Below are positions 28,738-37,898 of a stretch of DNA of 64,000 bases, in pieces. Source of the DNA: Alphaproteobacteria bacterium 43-37. GTDB lineage: Bacteria; Pseudomonadota; Alphaproteobacteria; 43-37. The stretch lies in assembly GCA_001897475.1 (NCBI GenBank), contig MKSY01000015.1:1-64000 (forward strand), read 5' to 3'. The notes under the pieces are model-generated. The model had not been told where the DNA came from. It searched no databases and saw only the letters and a list, made by a program, of their open reading frames with translations. The stretch's first letter is position 1. Each line of letters opens with the position of its first letter. Made by a program: the position numbers and the translations under genes.

Positions 28738-28829
28738 AAAAATCTGGAAAGTTCATTTTCTATTTTACACAAAGATTGTGTAATAATTAATAAACCCAAT
28801 TGAAAAACAATTTGTTGATGGAGGATAAT

Positions 28830-29312
28830 ATGACAATCAAAATTGGCGACACTCTACCAAATACCACCCTCAAAATTATGGTTAACAACACCCCAAAGGA
28901 TATCTCAACAAAAGAATTCTTTGCTAATCGCACCGTAGCCCTGTTCGCCGTCCCAGGTGCCTATACACCAACATGCACAGCCAAGCATTTGCCTGGTTAT
29001 GTTGATGCCTTTTCGACCCTTAAAGGCAAGGGTGTTGAAGAAGTTGCCTGCGTTGCCGTTAATGATATTTTTGTGATGGACGCCTGGGGCAAAAGCTGCA
29101 GCGCTGAAAATGTTACCATGCTTTCCGATGGTAACGCAGAATTCACCAAATCCCTTGGACTGGAAATGGAAGCACAAGGTTATGGCATGGGAACCCGCTC
29201 ACAGCGCTATTCTATGCTTGTTAAAAATGGCGTTGTCGAAAAATTATTTGTAGAAAATCCAGGCACCTTTGAAGTCAGCAGCGCCGAGTACCTGTTAGAC
29301 CAGATTTCTTAA
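28830..29312 (+). CDS. Peroxiredoxin, Prx5/AhpE-like redoxin
   Basis: Thiol peroxidase of 160 aa. The peroxidatic Cys49 lies in VPGAYTPTCTAKHLPGYVDA, matching the P-x3-T-x2-C signature with Pro42 and Thr46. The resistant segment NDIFVMDAWGK and the C-terminal FEVSSAE fit the Prx5 subfamily, which reduces H2O2 and organic peroxides using glutathione or thioredoxin. ATG 28830 follows GGAGGATAAT; the upstream TTG is not needed. Confidence 0.93.
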   Translation: MTIKIGDTLPNTTLKIMVNNTPKDISTKEFFANRTVALFAVPGAYTPTCTAKHLPGYVDAFSTLKGKGVEEVACVAVNDIFVMDAWGKSCSAENVTMLSDGNAEFTKSLGLEMEAQGYGMGTRSQRYSMLVKNGVVEKLFVENPGTFEVSSAEYLLDQIS

Positions 29313-29452
29313 CCCAATACACACAAGGAATAAAAATCTTACGAACAAACAGATTATCCTTGAAGTGCTTGGGGTTATTTGTTAAGAGGGATTGTAGTTG
29401 AGCCTCTCAATCAGGGGTAAATTTTTTCCTTGGTTTTCGGCTCTATATTGAT

Positions 29453-29539
29453 GCGGTCGTGGCGGAATTGGTAGACGCGCAGCGTTGAGGTCGCTGTGAA
29501 AGAGATTTCGTGGAAGTTCGAGTCTTCTCGACCGCACCA
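29453..29539 (+). tRNA. tRNA-Leu (GAG anticodon)
   Basis: Class II tRNA. GCGGTCG pairs with CGACCGC, followed by A and encoded CCA. The D arm is GGCGGAATTGGTAGACGC. The anticodon stem CAGCG/CGCTG encloses TTGAGGT, so GAG. A long variable arm (about GTGAAAGAGATTTCGT) is followed by GGAAGTTCGAGTCTTCT. Ends 45 bases before the malic enzyme start. Confidence 0.95.
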
Positions 29540-29584
29540 ATTTCATTCAAAGCGGCGTATTATCGTCATCATCAAGGCGTCAAA

Positions 29585-31525
29585 ATGACAAAAGACATTT
29601 TTGAGAAAGCTCTCCATTACCACCGCTTTCCTAGACCAGGCAAGATAAGTATATCACCCACCAAATCTTTAAACAAAAAGCAGGACCTTTCTTTAGCTTA
29701 TTCACCTGGGGTAGCAGCTGCTTGCGAAGCAATTGCTCAATCTCCCCTAACCGCCATGGATTACACAACCAGGGGCAACCTAGTTGCGGTGATTAGCAAT
29801 GGCACTGCCGTCCTTGGCCTTGGGAACATCGGCCCTTTAGCCTCCAAACCTGTTATGGAGGGAAAAGCAGTTTTATTTAAGAAATTTGCGGGACTGGATG
29901 TCTTTGATATCGAGATCCAAGAAAATGACCCACAAAAACTTGTGGATATCATTGCTAGCTTGGAGCCAACTTTTGGTGGCATTAACCTTGAAGATATTAA
30001 AGCACCCGAATGTTTTTTTATTGAACACGCTTTACAAAAACGCATGGGCATCCCTGTCTTTCACGATGACCAGCATGGAACATCAATTGTTGTTGCCGCA
30101 GCTATACTTAACTCACTTAAGCTTGTTAATAAACGGATTGAAGACGTTAGACTGATAACATCAGGAGCCGGAGCGGCGGCTATTGCCTGTATTGAGCTAC
30201 TAATCAAATTAGGCATGCGGAAAGAAAATATGATCCTCACAGACTTAGAGGGAGTCATTTATCACGGTCGCCCAAACCTAAATGATCCGACCAAGCTAAA
30301 TTTTGCTGTCGAAACTCAAGCTCGCACATTGCGTGATATTACCCAGGATGCCGACATTTTCTTAGGCCTTTCTGCTGGCAATGTTTTGAAAGAAGATATG
30401 ATTGTAGGCATGGCGCCCAACCCCATTATATTGGCTCTGGCAAACCCTACTCCTGAGATTTTACCTGAGATTGCACACCAAATCCGCCCCGATGCCATTA
30501 TCGCAACTGGACGCTCTGATTATCCTAACCAAATAAATAACGTGTTATGCTTCCCTTTTATTTTTAGAGGCGCATTGGATGTGGGCGCAACAGGCATCAA
30601 TGATGAAATGAAGCTTGCTTGCGTACACGCTCTTGCTGAGCTTGCTCATCAACCAGCTCCAGCGCAAGTGCATGAAGCATACCCAGATGAAAGCTTGCTG
30701 TTTGGATCAGATTATATCATCCCCAAACCTTTTGATCCGCGCCTGCTAACGCACCTTGCGCCGCCAGTAGCTGTTGCCGCGATGAATTCAGGCATTGCAA
30801 CCAAAAGCATTGAGGACATCCAGCTATACAAAAACACGCTTATTCAGCTAATCAACCCTGAAATTGGTGCCTTTGCTCGCAGCAACCAGACTCATCAAAC
30901 GGGCAATCAGATTATCCTTATCAGTGATGATCAAGCTTTAGCCAACCAGATAAATGACATTGACTTAAGCACCCTCAAATGTACTCATAGCTATTATGAC
31001 CATGATGCCTTGGATTTGCATAAGGCAAACCCCAATGCCATATTGGCTTATCATCCCTTGGAAAACATATCAAAGGATGCTTCCATTATTCCAGCCCCCA
31101 ACCAACGCACATTTGAGATGCATTTTTTTGAGTGCAACAACCAACCTCGTTTTATCGTCGTTGCCAATCCAAACAATTTGGATGGATGGATGGATTTCAT
31201 CCATAAAGTTATTGCCCCCTTTGACCCATCTGTTGTAACGTGCACACAAAATGCGCAATTACTGAAAAACCTGAAGAATTGCAACAGCAATGCCATCAAT
31301 GCTTCGCTACCACTCAATAGTGTCGATGCTCCATTTCAAAGCTCTATAACACTTCTTGTCACAAGCTCAGAAGAAGCCGAAACATTTTCAAATATGATAA
31401 CATTATTTGAGCTTGGACTTCGCAAAGCCATTTTCTTGGCTACCCCCGGAGAAAAATGGTTACTATTGTCAAAAAACGTGACGAGTACAGAAATTTTCGA
31501 TATAACGTCATTAATCACTATTTAA
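29585..31525 (+). CDS. maeB: NADP-type malic enzyme (MaeB-like)
   Basis: Oxidative decarboxylation of malate to pyruvate, 646 aa. The malic domain covers about 1-410: [16 protein letters not shown] near 37-52, [20 protein letters not shown] near 62-81, [15 protein letters not shown], and a nucleotide fold with [11 protein letters not shown]. The last 220 residues correspond in position to the phosphotransacetylase-like domain of MaeB but are shortened and poorly matching; typical MaeB has about 760 aa. The start at 29585 avoids the overlap with tRNA-Leu that the first in-frame start would give. Confidence 0.9.
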   Translation: MTKDIFEKALHYHRFPRPGKISISPTKSLNKKQDLSLAYSPGVAAACEAIAQSPLTAMDYTTRGNLVAVISNGTAVLGLGNIGPLASKPVMEGKAVLFKKFAGLDVFDIEIQENDPQKLVDIIASLEPTFGGINLEDIKAPECFFIEHALQKRMGIPVFHDDQHGTSIVVAAAILNSLKLVNKRIEDVRLITSGAGAAAIACIELLIKLGMRKENMILTDLEGVIYHGRPNLNDPTKLNFAVETQARTLRDITQDADIFLGLSAGNVLKEDMIVGMAPNPIILALANPTPEILPEIAHQIRPDAIIATGRSDYPNQINNVLCFPFIFRGALDVGATGINDEMKLACVHALAELAHQPAPAQVHEAYPDESLLFGSDYIIPKPFDPRLLTHLAPPVAVAAMNSGIATKSIEDIQLYKNTLIQLINPEIGAFARSNQTHQTGNQIILISDDQALANQINDIDLSTLKCTHSYYDHDALDLHKANPNAILAYHPLENISKDASIIPAPNQRTFEMHFFECNNQPRFIVVANPNNLDGWMDFIHKVIAPFDPSVVTCTQNAQLLKNLKNCNSNAINASLPLNSVDAPFQSSITLLVTSSEEAETFSNMITLFELGLRKAIFLATPGEKWLLLSKNVTSTEIFDITSLITI

Positions 31526-31577
31526 GTATGTAGGTTCAAATTGGCCGTTATGGGTTAATCACTAATTGGAGAGGGAT

Positions 31578-32954
31578 ATGACTGTCGAAGTCGATGAAAA
31601 TGAAACAAACTCCCTCTATGGCGCCTCAGCTGACTTTGTTAAAACAATTACTGAAGCCATTGACTCTGATCAACTCAATCAAGCCTCAACCTTACTCACC
31701 CCTTTGCACGCTGCTGACGTTGCAGACGTCTTGCAAAACGTCTCAACAGAACATCGTCGTAAGCTCGTTGAGCTGCTAAAAGCAGATTTTGACCCAGAAA
31801 TTTTAGGGCACTTGGATGACTCTGTAAAAGATGAAGTCATCGAGATGATTGGCTCCAAAGAGCTGGCTGCAGCTCTTTCAGACCTTGAAAGCGATGATGC
31901 TCTTTCTGTTATTGAGGATCTTGATCAAAACCTCCAAAGAGAAATCCTGCGCGCCATTTCAGCCGAAGAAAGAGCTATCTTAGAAGAAGTCTTAACCTAC
32001 CCTGAAGATAGTGCCGGCCGCTTGATGCAACGAGAAGTAGCCGCCGTTCCATCCTTTTGGACTGTTGGTGAAGTTGTCAAATATCTTGGGCAATCTAAAG
32101 AAGTACCTGAAACATTTTACTCCGTCTTTGTAGTTAACCCCAAACATCAGCCACTTGGTTTTGTCCCTGTATCACGCCTGTTCAAAGAAGAAAAAAGCAC
32201 CAGCATTGACCAAGTCATGGAAAGCGAGCTGCACAAAATCCCTGTGACCATGGATAAAGAAGAAGTTGCCCGGTTATTCTATCACTACGGCCTCGTTTCA
32301 GCCCCAGTGATTGACACAGGCAGTCGCCTTGTCGGCATGGTTACAGTTGACGATGTCGTTGACGTTATCGAGGAAGAAGCCACAGAAGACATCATGCATT
32401 TGGCTGGTATCAGTGATTCTGACTTCCATGCACCTGTCGCTGCCACTTTCATCATGCGCTTCCGCTGGCTATTCGTCACTCTTATCAACACCGTTCTGGC
32501 GTCATTGGTTATCTCCCAATTTCAAGCAACCATTGAAAAGCTTGTCGCCTTGGCCGTTCTTATGCCAATTGCCACAGCTATGGCTGGGAATTCTGGCATG
32601 CAGGTTGTCACGGTCACAGTCCGCGCGATTGCCACACGTGATTTAAGACCGGGCAATATGTTTCGTAGTTTTAGCAAAGAACTTTCCGTTGGCTTCTTAA
32701 ACGGGTGCTTATTCGCTTTAATTTTAGGAGTCGTTAGCGCCATTTTGTTCAAAAACTGGGGTATATCAATGGTATTAGCTAGCGCTTTAATTTTTAACAT
32801 GGCTTGGGCCGCATTTGCAGGGATTCTTCTACCCATCACCATTCATAAGATGGGCATGGACCCAGCTTTAAGTGCCGGGCCTATCCTTACGACAACGACT
32901 GACGTTATTGGCTTTGCCGTCTTTCTCGGCCTTGCCTCTATGTTTTTGGTTTAA
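31578..32954 (+). CDS. mgtE: Magnesium transporter MgtE
   Basis: Mg2+ channel, 458 aa. The helical N domain spans about 20-140 (HAADVADVLQNV, LEEVLTYPEDSAGRLM), followed by a CBS pair at about 145-265 (VPVSRLFKE; SRLVGMVTVDDVVDVIEEEA). Five C-terminal membrane helices contain the conserved MPIATAMAGNSGMQ and the SAGPILTTTTDVIGF pore segment. GGAGAGGG lies directly before ATG 31578, so it is preferred to the TTG at 31566. Confidence 0.96.
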   Translation: MTVEVDENETNSLYGASADFVKTITEAIDSDQLNQASTLLTPLHAADVADVLQNVSTEHRRKLVELLKADFDPEILGHLDDSVKDEVIEMIGSKELAAALSDLESDDALSVIEDLDQNLQREILRAISAEERAILEEVLTYPEDSAGRLMQREVAAVPSFWTVGEVVKYLGQSKEVPETFYSVFVVNPKHQPLGFVPVSRLFKEEKSTSIDQVMESELHKIPVTMDKEEVARLFYHYGLVSAPVIDTGSRLVGMVTVDDVVDVIEEEATEDIMHLAGISDSDFHAPVAATFIMRFRWLFVTLINTVLASLVISQFQATIEKLVALAVLMPIATAMAGNSGMQVVTVTVRAIATRDLRPGNMFRSFSKELSVGFLNGCLFALILGVVSAILFKNWGISMVLASALIFNMAWAAFAGILLPITIHKMGMDPALSAGPILTTTTDVIGFAVFLGLASMFLV

Positions 32955-33026
32955 AACCAGTAAACACTCTCTAGCCACGTGGCCCTACGTATAATCTGCC
33001 TAAGACCAAACCATCCCTTAAAAGAG

Positions 33027-34190
33027 TCAGCTGTCCATTGCAAGTGCAATGAGCTGCCCACCACACGTTGGCACACTAACTCCCGTTGTGCTTGGGAAAG
33101 AAGTTGGCAAACCATTCAAATGCCTCATGGCAAGGTAGGCAAACGCCTCGGCCTCAATGAAATCGCCACGCAAGCCCATTTGCTCAGCTGTCTTGACCAG
33201 CACTTCAGGCCCAGCCAGAGTTGTCAGCCGCGTTTGTAGAGCCCTCACAATCGCCAGGTTATGCCGCCCGCCCCCCATAAGCACCCAAGTTTTGGGTATA
33301 TTGGGAACGTACTTTGCTGCTGAAACAATGCCTTCCACAGTCAGTTGTGTGAGGGTAGCCGCGCCATCTTCAGCACTTAAACTCGAAGCCGCACTTATAC
33401 TAAAATTCAACCGATCAAATGATTTGGGTGGTGGTTGATCAAAATTAGACTGTGCGATCAAAAGCTCCAGAATAGGAGCATCCACACTTCCTTTCATGGC
33501 CAATGCACCACCCTTGTCACAAGGCTGCGATAACTTGCTCATAATCCATTGATCAATCAGTGTATTCCCCGGCCCCACATCAAAAGCCATCATGTCACGA
33601 TGGCCACCCTCCATCATGTCAGCCCCAATCCAGGTGATATTCGCAATGCCACCAATGTTGATACACATTACTGGTTCAGGATGTTTTTCCATAAGCGTCT
33701 GATGGTAGATGGGGACAAGTGGAGCGCCCTCCCCTCCCGCAGCAATATCAGCCAGACGAAACTGGTGCACAACATTAACTCCCGTTGTACGAGCGAGGTA
33801 AGATGCATCACCCACTTGGCATGTATCACCAACGCCATAGACGCGCCTCGACTTGTGCCAAAGAGCTTGCCCATGAAACCCTATTATGGTGATGTCGCCA
33901 GGCTTAAGGCCGCTTGTAGCCAACAAAGTTTGCACTACCTCAATGTTCGCTTGTGTGTATTCGCGGACAATTGGAATAACATGAGGATCATCCGGCATAG
34001 CACCTAAGATCGACAACAAATTTTCCCTAAGCATTGGATCAAATGGCTTAAAATAAGTTGGACCAAGTTCTAGAACACGAGCTCCATCCGTTCGAATCAA
34101 TGCCGCATCAATGCCGTCCAAAGACATACCGCTCATTAGCCCCAAAGCCCAACCGCAATATTTTGCACTCACCTTAGGCTCAATCATCAT
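33027..34190 (-). CDS. anmK: Anhydro-N-acetylmuramic acid kinase
   Basis: Recycles cell-wall anhydroMurNAc to MurNAc-6-phosphate, 387 aa. The phosphate-binding start is GLMSGMSLDGIDAALI near 17-32. GFHGQALWH, VHQFRLADIAAGGEGAPLVP (20 residues), GGIANITWIG and FDVGPGNTLIDQW follow in family order. ATG 34190 is chosen because AGGGATCC lies about 8 bases upstream and it leaves 88 bases for promoters against divergent tyrS; the longer start at 34247 lacks a ribosome site. Convergent with mgtE. Confidence 0.92.
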   Translation of the reverse strand: MMIEPKVSAKYCGWALGLMSGMSLDGIDAALIRTDGARVLELGPTYFKPFDPMLRENLLSILGAMPDDPHVIPIVREYTQANIEVVQTLLATSGLKPGDITIIGFHGQALWHKSRRVYGVGDTCQVGDASYLARTTGVNVVHQFRLADIAAGGEGAPLVPIYHQTLMEKHPEPVMCINIGGIANITWIGADMMEGGHRDMMAFDVGPGNTLIDQWIMSKLSQPCDKGGALAMKGSVDAPILELLIAQSNFDQPPPKSFDRLNFSISAASSLSAEDGAATLTQLTVEGIVSAAKYVPNIPKTWVLMGGGRHNLAIVRALQTRLTTLAGPEVLVKTAEQMGLRGDFIEAEAFAYLAMRHLNGLPTSFPSTTGVSVPTCGGQLIALAMDS

Positions 34191-34278
34191 TTTTGGATCC
34201 CTAGCATATTGCATCTTCCATTTGCACGAGTTTTTTAGCATATTCATTTAATCGTTGTTTGTCACCAAGAGTAAGCCT

Positions 34279-35547
34279 ATGGCACAGTTTAAATCTGAAT
34301 TTCTCCATACCCTTCATGGGCGCGGGTTCATTCATCAAGGTACTGATCTGGAAGGATTAGATGATTTGATGCGCAGAACGCCTATTGCAGCTTATATTGG
34401 GTTTGATGCAACAGCCACCAGCCTTCATGCGGGAAGCCTCATTCAAATTATGATGCTAACCCACTTACAACGTTGTGGACACAAACCCATCGTTTTGATG
34501 GGCGGCGGCACCACCAAAGTGGGAGACCCAACTGGCAAGGATACGGCTAGACAGCTCCTCACAGATGACGATATTGCTACTAACATTGCAGGCATTCAGT
34601 CCATTTTTAATAAATTCATTACATTTGGTCATAAGCCATCAGATGCCATTTTGCTAAATAATGCGGACTGGCTTGATCATCTCAATTATATGAATTTTTT
34701 AAGAGATTATGGCCGCTTCTTTTCTGTTAATCGCATGCTGACATTTGATAGCGTGAAATTGCGCTTAGAGCGCGAGCAGCCACTCAGCTTTCTTGAGTTT
34801 AACTACATGATTTTGCAGGCCTTTGATTTTGCTTATCTAGCACAAAATTTTGAGTGCCGGCTACAGATGGGCGGGTCCGATCAATGGGGTAACGTTGTGA
34901 ACGGCATCGACCTAGGCCGAAGGCTTGGTTTGCCGCAACTCTATGGCCTCTCCTCCCCCTTGCTTGAAACATCCTCTGGGATGAAAATGGGGAAAACAGC
35001 CTCAGGAGCTATTTGGCTAAATCCAGACAAATTATCAGCATTCGACTATTGGCAATTTTGGCGCAACACTTCAGACGCAGATGTTGCTCGCTTCCTCAAG
35101 CTTTATACATTTCTTCCTTTAGAGGAGATTGAAAAGCTCGGAGCCCTTCAAGGCGCTGAAATAAATGACGCTAAAAAAGTCCTAGCCGATGAAGCAACCA
35201 AATGGATCCACTCAGAGGCTGCCCTCGACCAAATTCATCGCGATGCCAGCTCACTTTTCACTAAGGGAACAGCAAATGCCTTAGGTGCAGTCGAAACAAT
35301 TGTGCTCACGGAGCAGGATTTCCTGCAAGGCGAAATACCTCTCATTCATCTGCTACAAAAACTATCCCTTACCTCCAGCAATAGTGATGGCAGACGGCTT
35401 ATTCGAAGCCGTGCCGTACGCATCGATGACACGCTCATTGAAGATGAGATGTTTAAGGTTCATAAAGATATGCTGTTACGCGAAAAGACGCTTGTGATCA
35501 GTTCTGGCAAAAAGAACTTTAAAGGGGTAAAGTTATCAGACAATTAG
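34279..35547 (+). CDS. tyrS: Tyrosyl-tRNA synthetase
   Basis: Class I synthetase, 422 aa. The HIGH motif is HAGS at about 50-53 in FDATATSLHAGSLIQ. The KMSKS motif reads KMGKT, a normal TyrRS-1 variant. DPTGKDTAR, MGGSDQWGNVVNGIDLGR and NYMILQAFDF are family blocks. The C-terminal S4 RNA-binding domain starts near 355. ATG 34279 has AAGAG before it; the earlier TTG at 34255 has no ribosome site. Confidence 0.97.
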   Translation: MAQFKSEFLHTLHGRGFIHQGTDLEGLDDLMRRTPIAAYIGFDATATSLHAGSLIQIMMLTHLQRCGHKPIVLMGGGTTKVGDPTGKDTARQLLTDDDIATNIAGIQSIFNKFITFGHKPSDAILLNNADWLDHLNYMNFLRDYGRFFSVNRMLTFDSVKLRLEREQPLSFLEFNYMILQAFDFAYLAQNFECRLQMGGSDQWGNVVNGIDLGRRLGLPQLYGLSSPLLETSSGMKMGKTASGAIWLNPDKLSAFDYWQFWRNTSDADVARFLKLYTFLPLEEIEKLGALQGAEINDAKKVLADEATKWIHSEAALDQIHRDASSLFTKGTANALGAVETIVLTEQDFLQGEIPLIHLLQKLSLTSSNSDGRRLIRSRAVRIDDTLIEDEMFKVHKDMLLREKTLVISSGKKNFKGVKLSDN

Positions 35548-35569
35548 TTGTTATTGCAGGAGAGTTTTT

Positions 35570-36688
35570 ATGACAAGCAAAAAGGCCTCATTGTTATCGA
35601 TTCAGATGATTGTTTTTGCCTTTATCGCTTCGATGATTGGCATCGGATATTTGCTCAAGGACCCTCTGATTGCTTCGTTCCAAAACAACACCCCATTGAA
35701 TGCTCTCATTAGTCTATCATTTATTGTCGGCCTTGCTCTTGGCTTTATAACGCTATGGCGGCTCAGTCATGATATGGCTTGGGTTCAAAAACTATCCACG
35801 GATGACTACAATATAGAAGACAAACCTCACTATCTCACAAAGCTTTCTGGATGGCGCATACGTAATAGTGATATGGATTTAGCCGTACTTTTACCCACAG
35901 ACCGACAAGACATCTTGCAGGACACTGAAGCCCGCCTTATGGCTTCAAGAGAATCCACACGTTATTTGATTGGACTTTTGATATTTTTAGGATTGCTTGG
36001 TACCTTTTGGGGGCTATCCATTACCATTCGCTCCGTTGCCGGAGTCATTGCAAATATGTCTTCCGCCGGAGCCGAAGGACTAACAGCATTTAATATTTTG
36101 AAAGATGGCCTGAAAGAACCACTAAGTGGGATGGGAACAGCCTTTAGCTGCTCTATGTTTGGTTTGGCAGGATCATTGATTTTAGGCTTCTTGGACCTTC
36201 AACTTGGCCGCGCCCAGAGCAAGATTTATTTTGCCACAGAACAAACTATCAGTCATTTTGAGAAGCCTGAGCCATCTTTCTTATCCAGCTTTATGAATGT
36301 TTCACCAACTCACCCCGATTATTTGATCAAGATTTTAGAGTTTATGGCAGAAAATATTGAGCAGATGAACACTCAAGACAAAACTCATCTTGAACGTACA
36401 TCAGCGTTAGAGAGACGATTCGAAGCGCTTGTGAGTACGCTGAATGATTTAGCTTCAGCTCTAAAAGCTCAGCAACAAATAAAACACTCAGAACCAGAGC
36501 GAATGGTAGCTATTTTCGATAAAATTTTTTCTGGTTTTTCTGAAACGATTTCAACTCTATCAAAGGAACAAAAAGATAGAGACGAAAGATTTTTCGATGA
36601 GCTTAAAAAGGAACTTAGACTCCTTGGGAAAATCCTTCATCCCGTTTCAACGCAAAAAACAAGCACCGCTACCATCAAAGCCGTTTAG
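35570..36688 (+). CDS. MotA/TolQ/ExbB-like membrane protein
   Basis: Integral membrane protein of 372 aa. Helices are seen near 10-28 and 42-63, and a second pair near 130-150 (YLIGLLIFLGLLGTFWGLS) and 190-212. The latter pair with GLKEPLSGMGTAFSCSMFGLAGS between resembles the proton-channel core of the MotA/TolQ/ExbB superfamily. The C-terminal third is a long charged coiled coil. No ExbD/MotB/OmpA-type partner is adjacent. AGGAG precedes the ATG; 22 bases after tyrS, so probably co-transcribed. Role unknown. Confidence 0.72.
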   Translation: MTSKKASLLSIQMIVFAFIASMIGIGYLLKDPLIASFQNNTPLNALISLSFIVGLALGFITLWRLSHDMAWVQKLSTDDYNIEDKPHYLTKLSGWRIRNSDMDLAVLLPTDRQDILQDTEARLMASRESTRYLIGLLIFLGLLGTFWGLSITIRSVAGVIANMSSAGAEGLTAFNILKDGLKEPLSGMGTAFSCSMFGLAGSLILGFLDLQLGRAQSKIYFATEQTISHFEKPEPSFLSSFMNVSPTHPDYLIKILEFMAENIEQMNTQDKTHLERTSALERRFEALVSTLNDLASALKAQQQIKHSEPERMVAIFDKIFSGFSETISTLSKEQKDRDERFFDELKKELRLLGKILHPVSTQKTSTATIKAV

Positions 36689-36700
36689 CATAGGTAAGAC

Positions 36701-37090
36701 ATGTCAGGAATTTTTGGAATTCAGCTACTTTCTACTAACCTCGAAAAGGTCGTTCCTTTTTATGAGCAAGTTTTTGGATGGAAAGTCGAAAAGCATCCCA
36801 TGGGCTTCTCCCATTTTACATTCCCTTCTCCCACTCCTCCACATCCATCCGGAGGGGTAATCATGCAGCATCCAATGCCAGGCATGCCATCGGCATGGCT
36901 TACCTATATCACGGTTACAGACATCGCTAAAGTTATGCTTGTCACGCCTTCATTAGGAGGGCAGATTATCCAACTTCCCCTTCCTTCGCCTCTTGGTGGC
37001 CTTTTCGGCACCATTGCTGATCCGACAGGCGCAATTATAGGCGTTTTTCAACATATTACAGCCCAAGACACACAATCTTTTAATTTATAA
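36701..37090 (+). CDS. VOC-family (glyoxalase-like) protein
   Basis: Small 129-aa enzyme-fold protein of the vicinal oxygen chelate superfamily. FGIQLLSTNLEKVVPFYEQV near 5-24 and FGWKVEK are the first beta-alpha unit. The second unit ends with FGTIADPTGAIIGVFQH near 105-121, typical of VOC C-termini. Metal ligands cannot be assigned. It follows the ExbB-like gene by 12 bases. Substrate unknown. Confidence 0.8.
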   Translation: MSGIFGIQLLSTNLEKVVPFYEQVFGWKVEKHPMGFSHFTFPSPTPPHPSGGVIMQHPMPGMPSAWLTYITVTDIAKVMLVTPSLGGQIIQLPLPSPLGGLFGTIADPTGAIIGVFQHITAQDTQSFNL

Positions 37091-37097
37091 AATTTTG

Positions 37098-37112
37098 TTA
37101 ACGAAAAATTAA
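37098..37112. promoter_or_regulatory. CtrA-type box between the VOC gene and a small RNA
   Basis: TTAACGAAAAATTAA, an exact TTAA-N7-TTAA, with a further C on either strand (TTAAC). It lies just after the VOC stop and about 30 bases beyond the small RNA terminator. It is not placed in front of an obvious gene, so it may be chance in AT-rich DNA. Confidence 0.3.
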
Positions 37113-37139
37113 CCTTTTGCCCTTAACAATGAAATTAAG

Positions 37140-37168
37140 AAAAAAAAGCCAGGTCTTTCAACCCGGCC
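37140..37168 (-). terminator. Intrinsic terminator of the candidate small RNA
   Basis: GCCGGGT and ACCTGGC pair (7 bp, one G-U) around TGAAAG, followed by eight U residues. This is the clearest rho-independent terminator in the window. Confidence 0.85.
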
Positions 37169-37281
37169 TAAGTTTAACAGGGAGGCTTCACGTCTGGGAG
37201 ACGTAGGATCTATAAAGACCCTTCGGGCACTAAGCCCATGAAAGCTGGGCATTGCACCCAACGAACAATTCCTTAGTAGCG
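37141..37281 (-). ncRNA. Candidate small RNA, about 140 nt, with promoter and terminator
   Basis: Minus-strand transcription unit without an ORF. A promoter (TTGCAA, 17 bases, TATAAG) precedes it and a strong terminator ends it. The RNA would fold into several local hairpins: TTGGG/CCCAG, GGGC/GCCC, GGGTCT/AGATCC and a perfect ACGTCT/AGACGT. A single-stranded GAAGCCTCCCTG follows, carrying an anti-Shine-Dalgarno-like CCTCCC seen in some alphaproteobacterial trans-acting RNAs. A distant 6S RNA was considered; the multi-hairpin fold argues against it. Family not recognised. Confidence 0.6.
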
Positions 37282-37287
37282 CATCCG

Positions 37288-37316
37288 CTTATATTATGCT
37301 ATCCAAAAAATTGCAA
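37288..37316 (-). promoter_or_regulatory. Promoter of the candidate small RNA
   Basis: -35 TTGCAA at 37311-37316 and -10 TATAAG at 37288-37293, separated by exactly 17 bases, reading leftward. The predicted start is near 37281. Confidence 0.6.
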
Positions 37317-37529
37317 TACCCTGTTGCGTTTTTTAAATGCCACACTCATATTTGCCTTTATGGCAATGCAATACCGCTTAAAAAGCAACCATTTTCATCC
37401 AAAAGACTAAAATTTTTCAAAAATTGCAACAACTGCATCGAAACTTTTTTACAAAAAAAGAGTATGGATTGCATGTTGGTTTGAATTTTGGTAATCGTTG
37501 AACACAATAAAATTTGTCAAGAGAACACA

Positions 37530-37886
37530 ATGCTGAGTTCAAAAGCTGTTTTAGCAATAAGAAGTTGGTTTTTCGGCGTGAAAATTGGCGAGGACGAATT
37601 TGGGAACGCATACTATGAAAGCAAGCGGCTCAAAGACAGTTTTGGACGTGCCAAAAGATGGGTAAAAATGAAAGGGTATGTTGACGCGTCAAAGGTCCCA
37701 GCCCATTGGCATGGATGGCTTCATTATACTATCCAAAACCCTACCAATAAACCTACCTATACGTGGAGCAAAGAACATCTGCCAAACTTAACTGGCACCC
37801 CTTTTGCTTACCACCCTCAAAGTAACACGACGACTTCCCATAAAGCCACCACAACTAATACAAGCTATAACGCTTGGAAGCCATAA
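37530..37886 (+). CDS. NDUFA12-family complex I accessory protein
   Basis: Bacterial homologue of the mitochondrial complex I subunit NDUFA12 (B17.2), 118 aa, restricted mainly to alphaproteobacteria. KIGEDEFGNAYYESK near 15-29 and KRWVKMKGYVDASKVPAHWH near 38-57, then WLHYTIQNP, are the family blocks. ATG 37530 is chosen; the upstream TTG region adds non-conserved residues. It is followed by mlaD and a DUF2155 gene, an order common in alphaproteobacteria. Confidence 0.93.
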   Translation: MLSSKAVLAIRSWFFGVKIGEDEFGNAYYESKRLKDSFGRAKRWVKMKGYVDASKVPAHWHGWLHYTIQNPTNKPTYTWSKEHLPNLTGTPFAYHPQSNTTTSHKATTTNTSYNAWKP

Positions 37887-37898
37887 AAGGGTATTTTC

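Noticed and set aside
32985-33000. GCCACGTGGC palindrome between mgtE and anmK as a terminator
   Set aside because: No loop or U run; probably chance or a binding site.
37141-37281. 6S RNA identity for the small RNA
   Set aside because: Local hairpins rather than a long rod with a central bubble; family left open.
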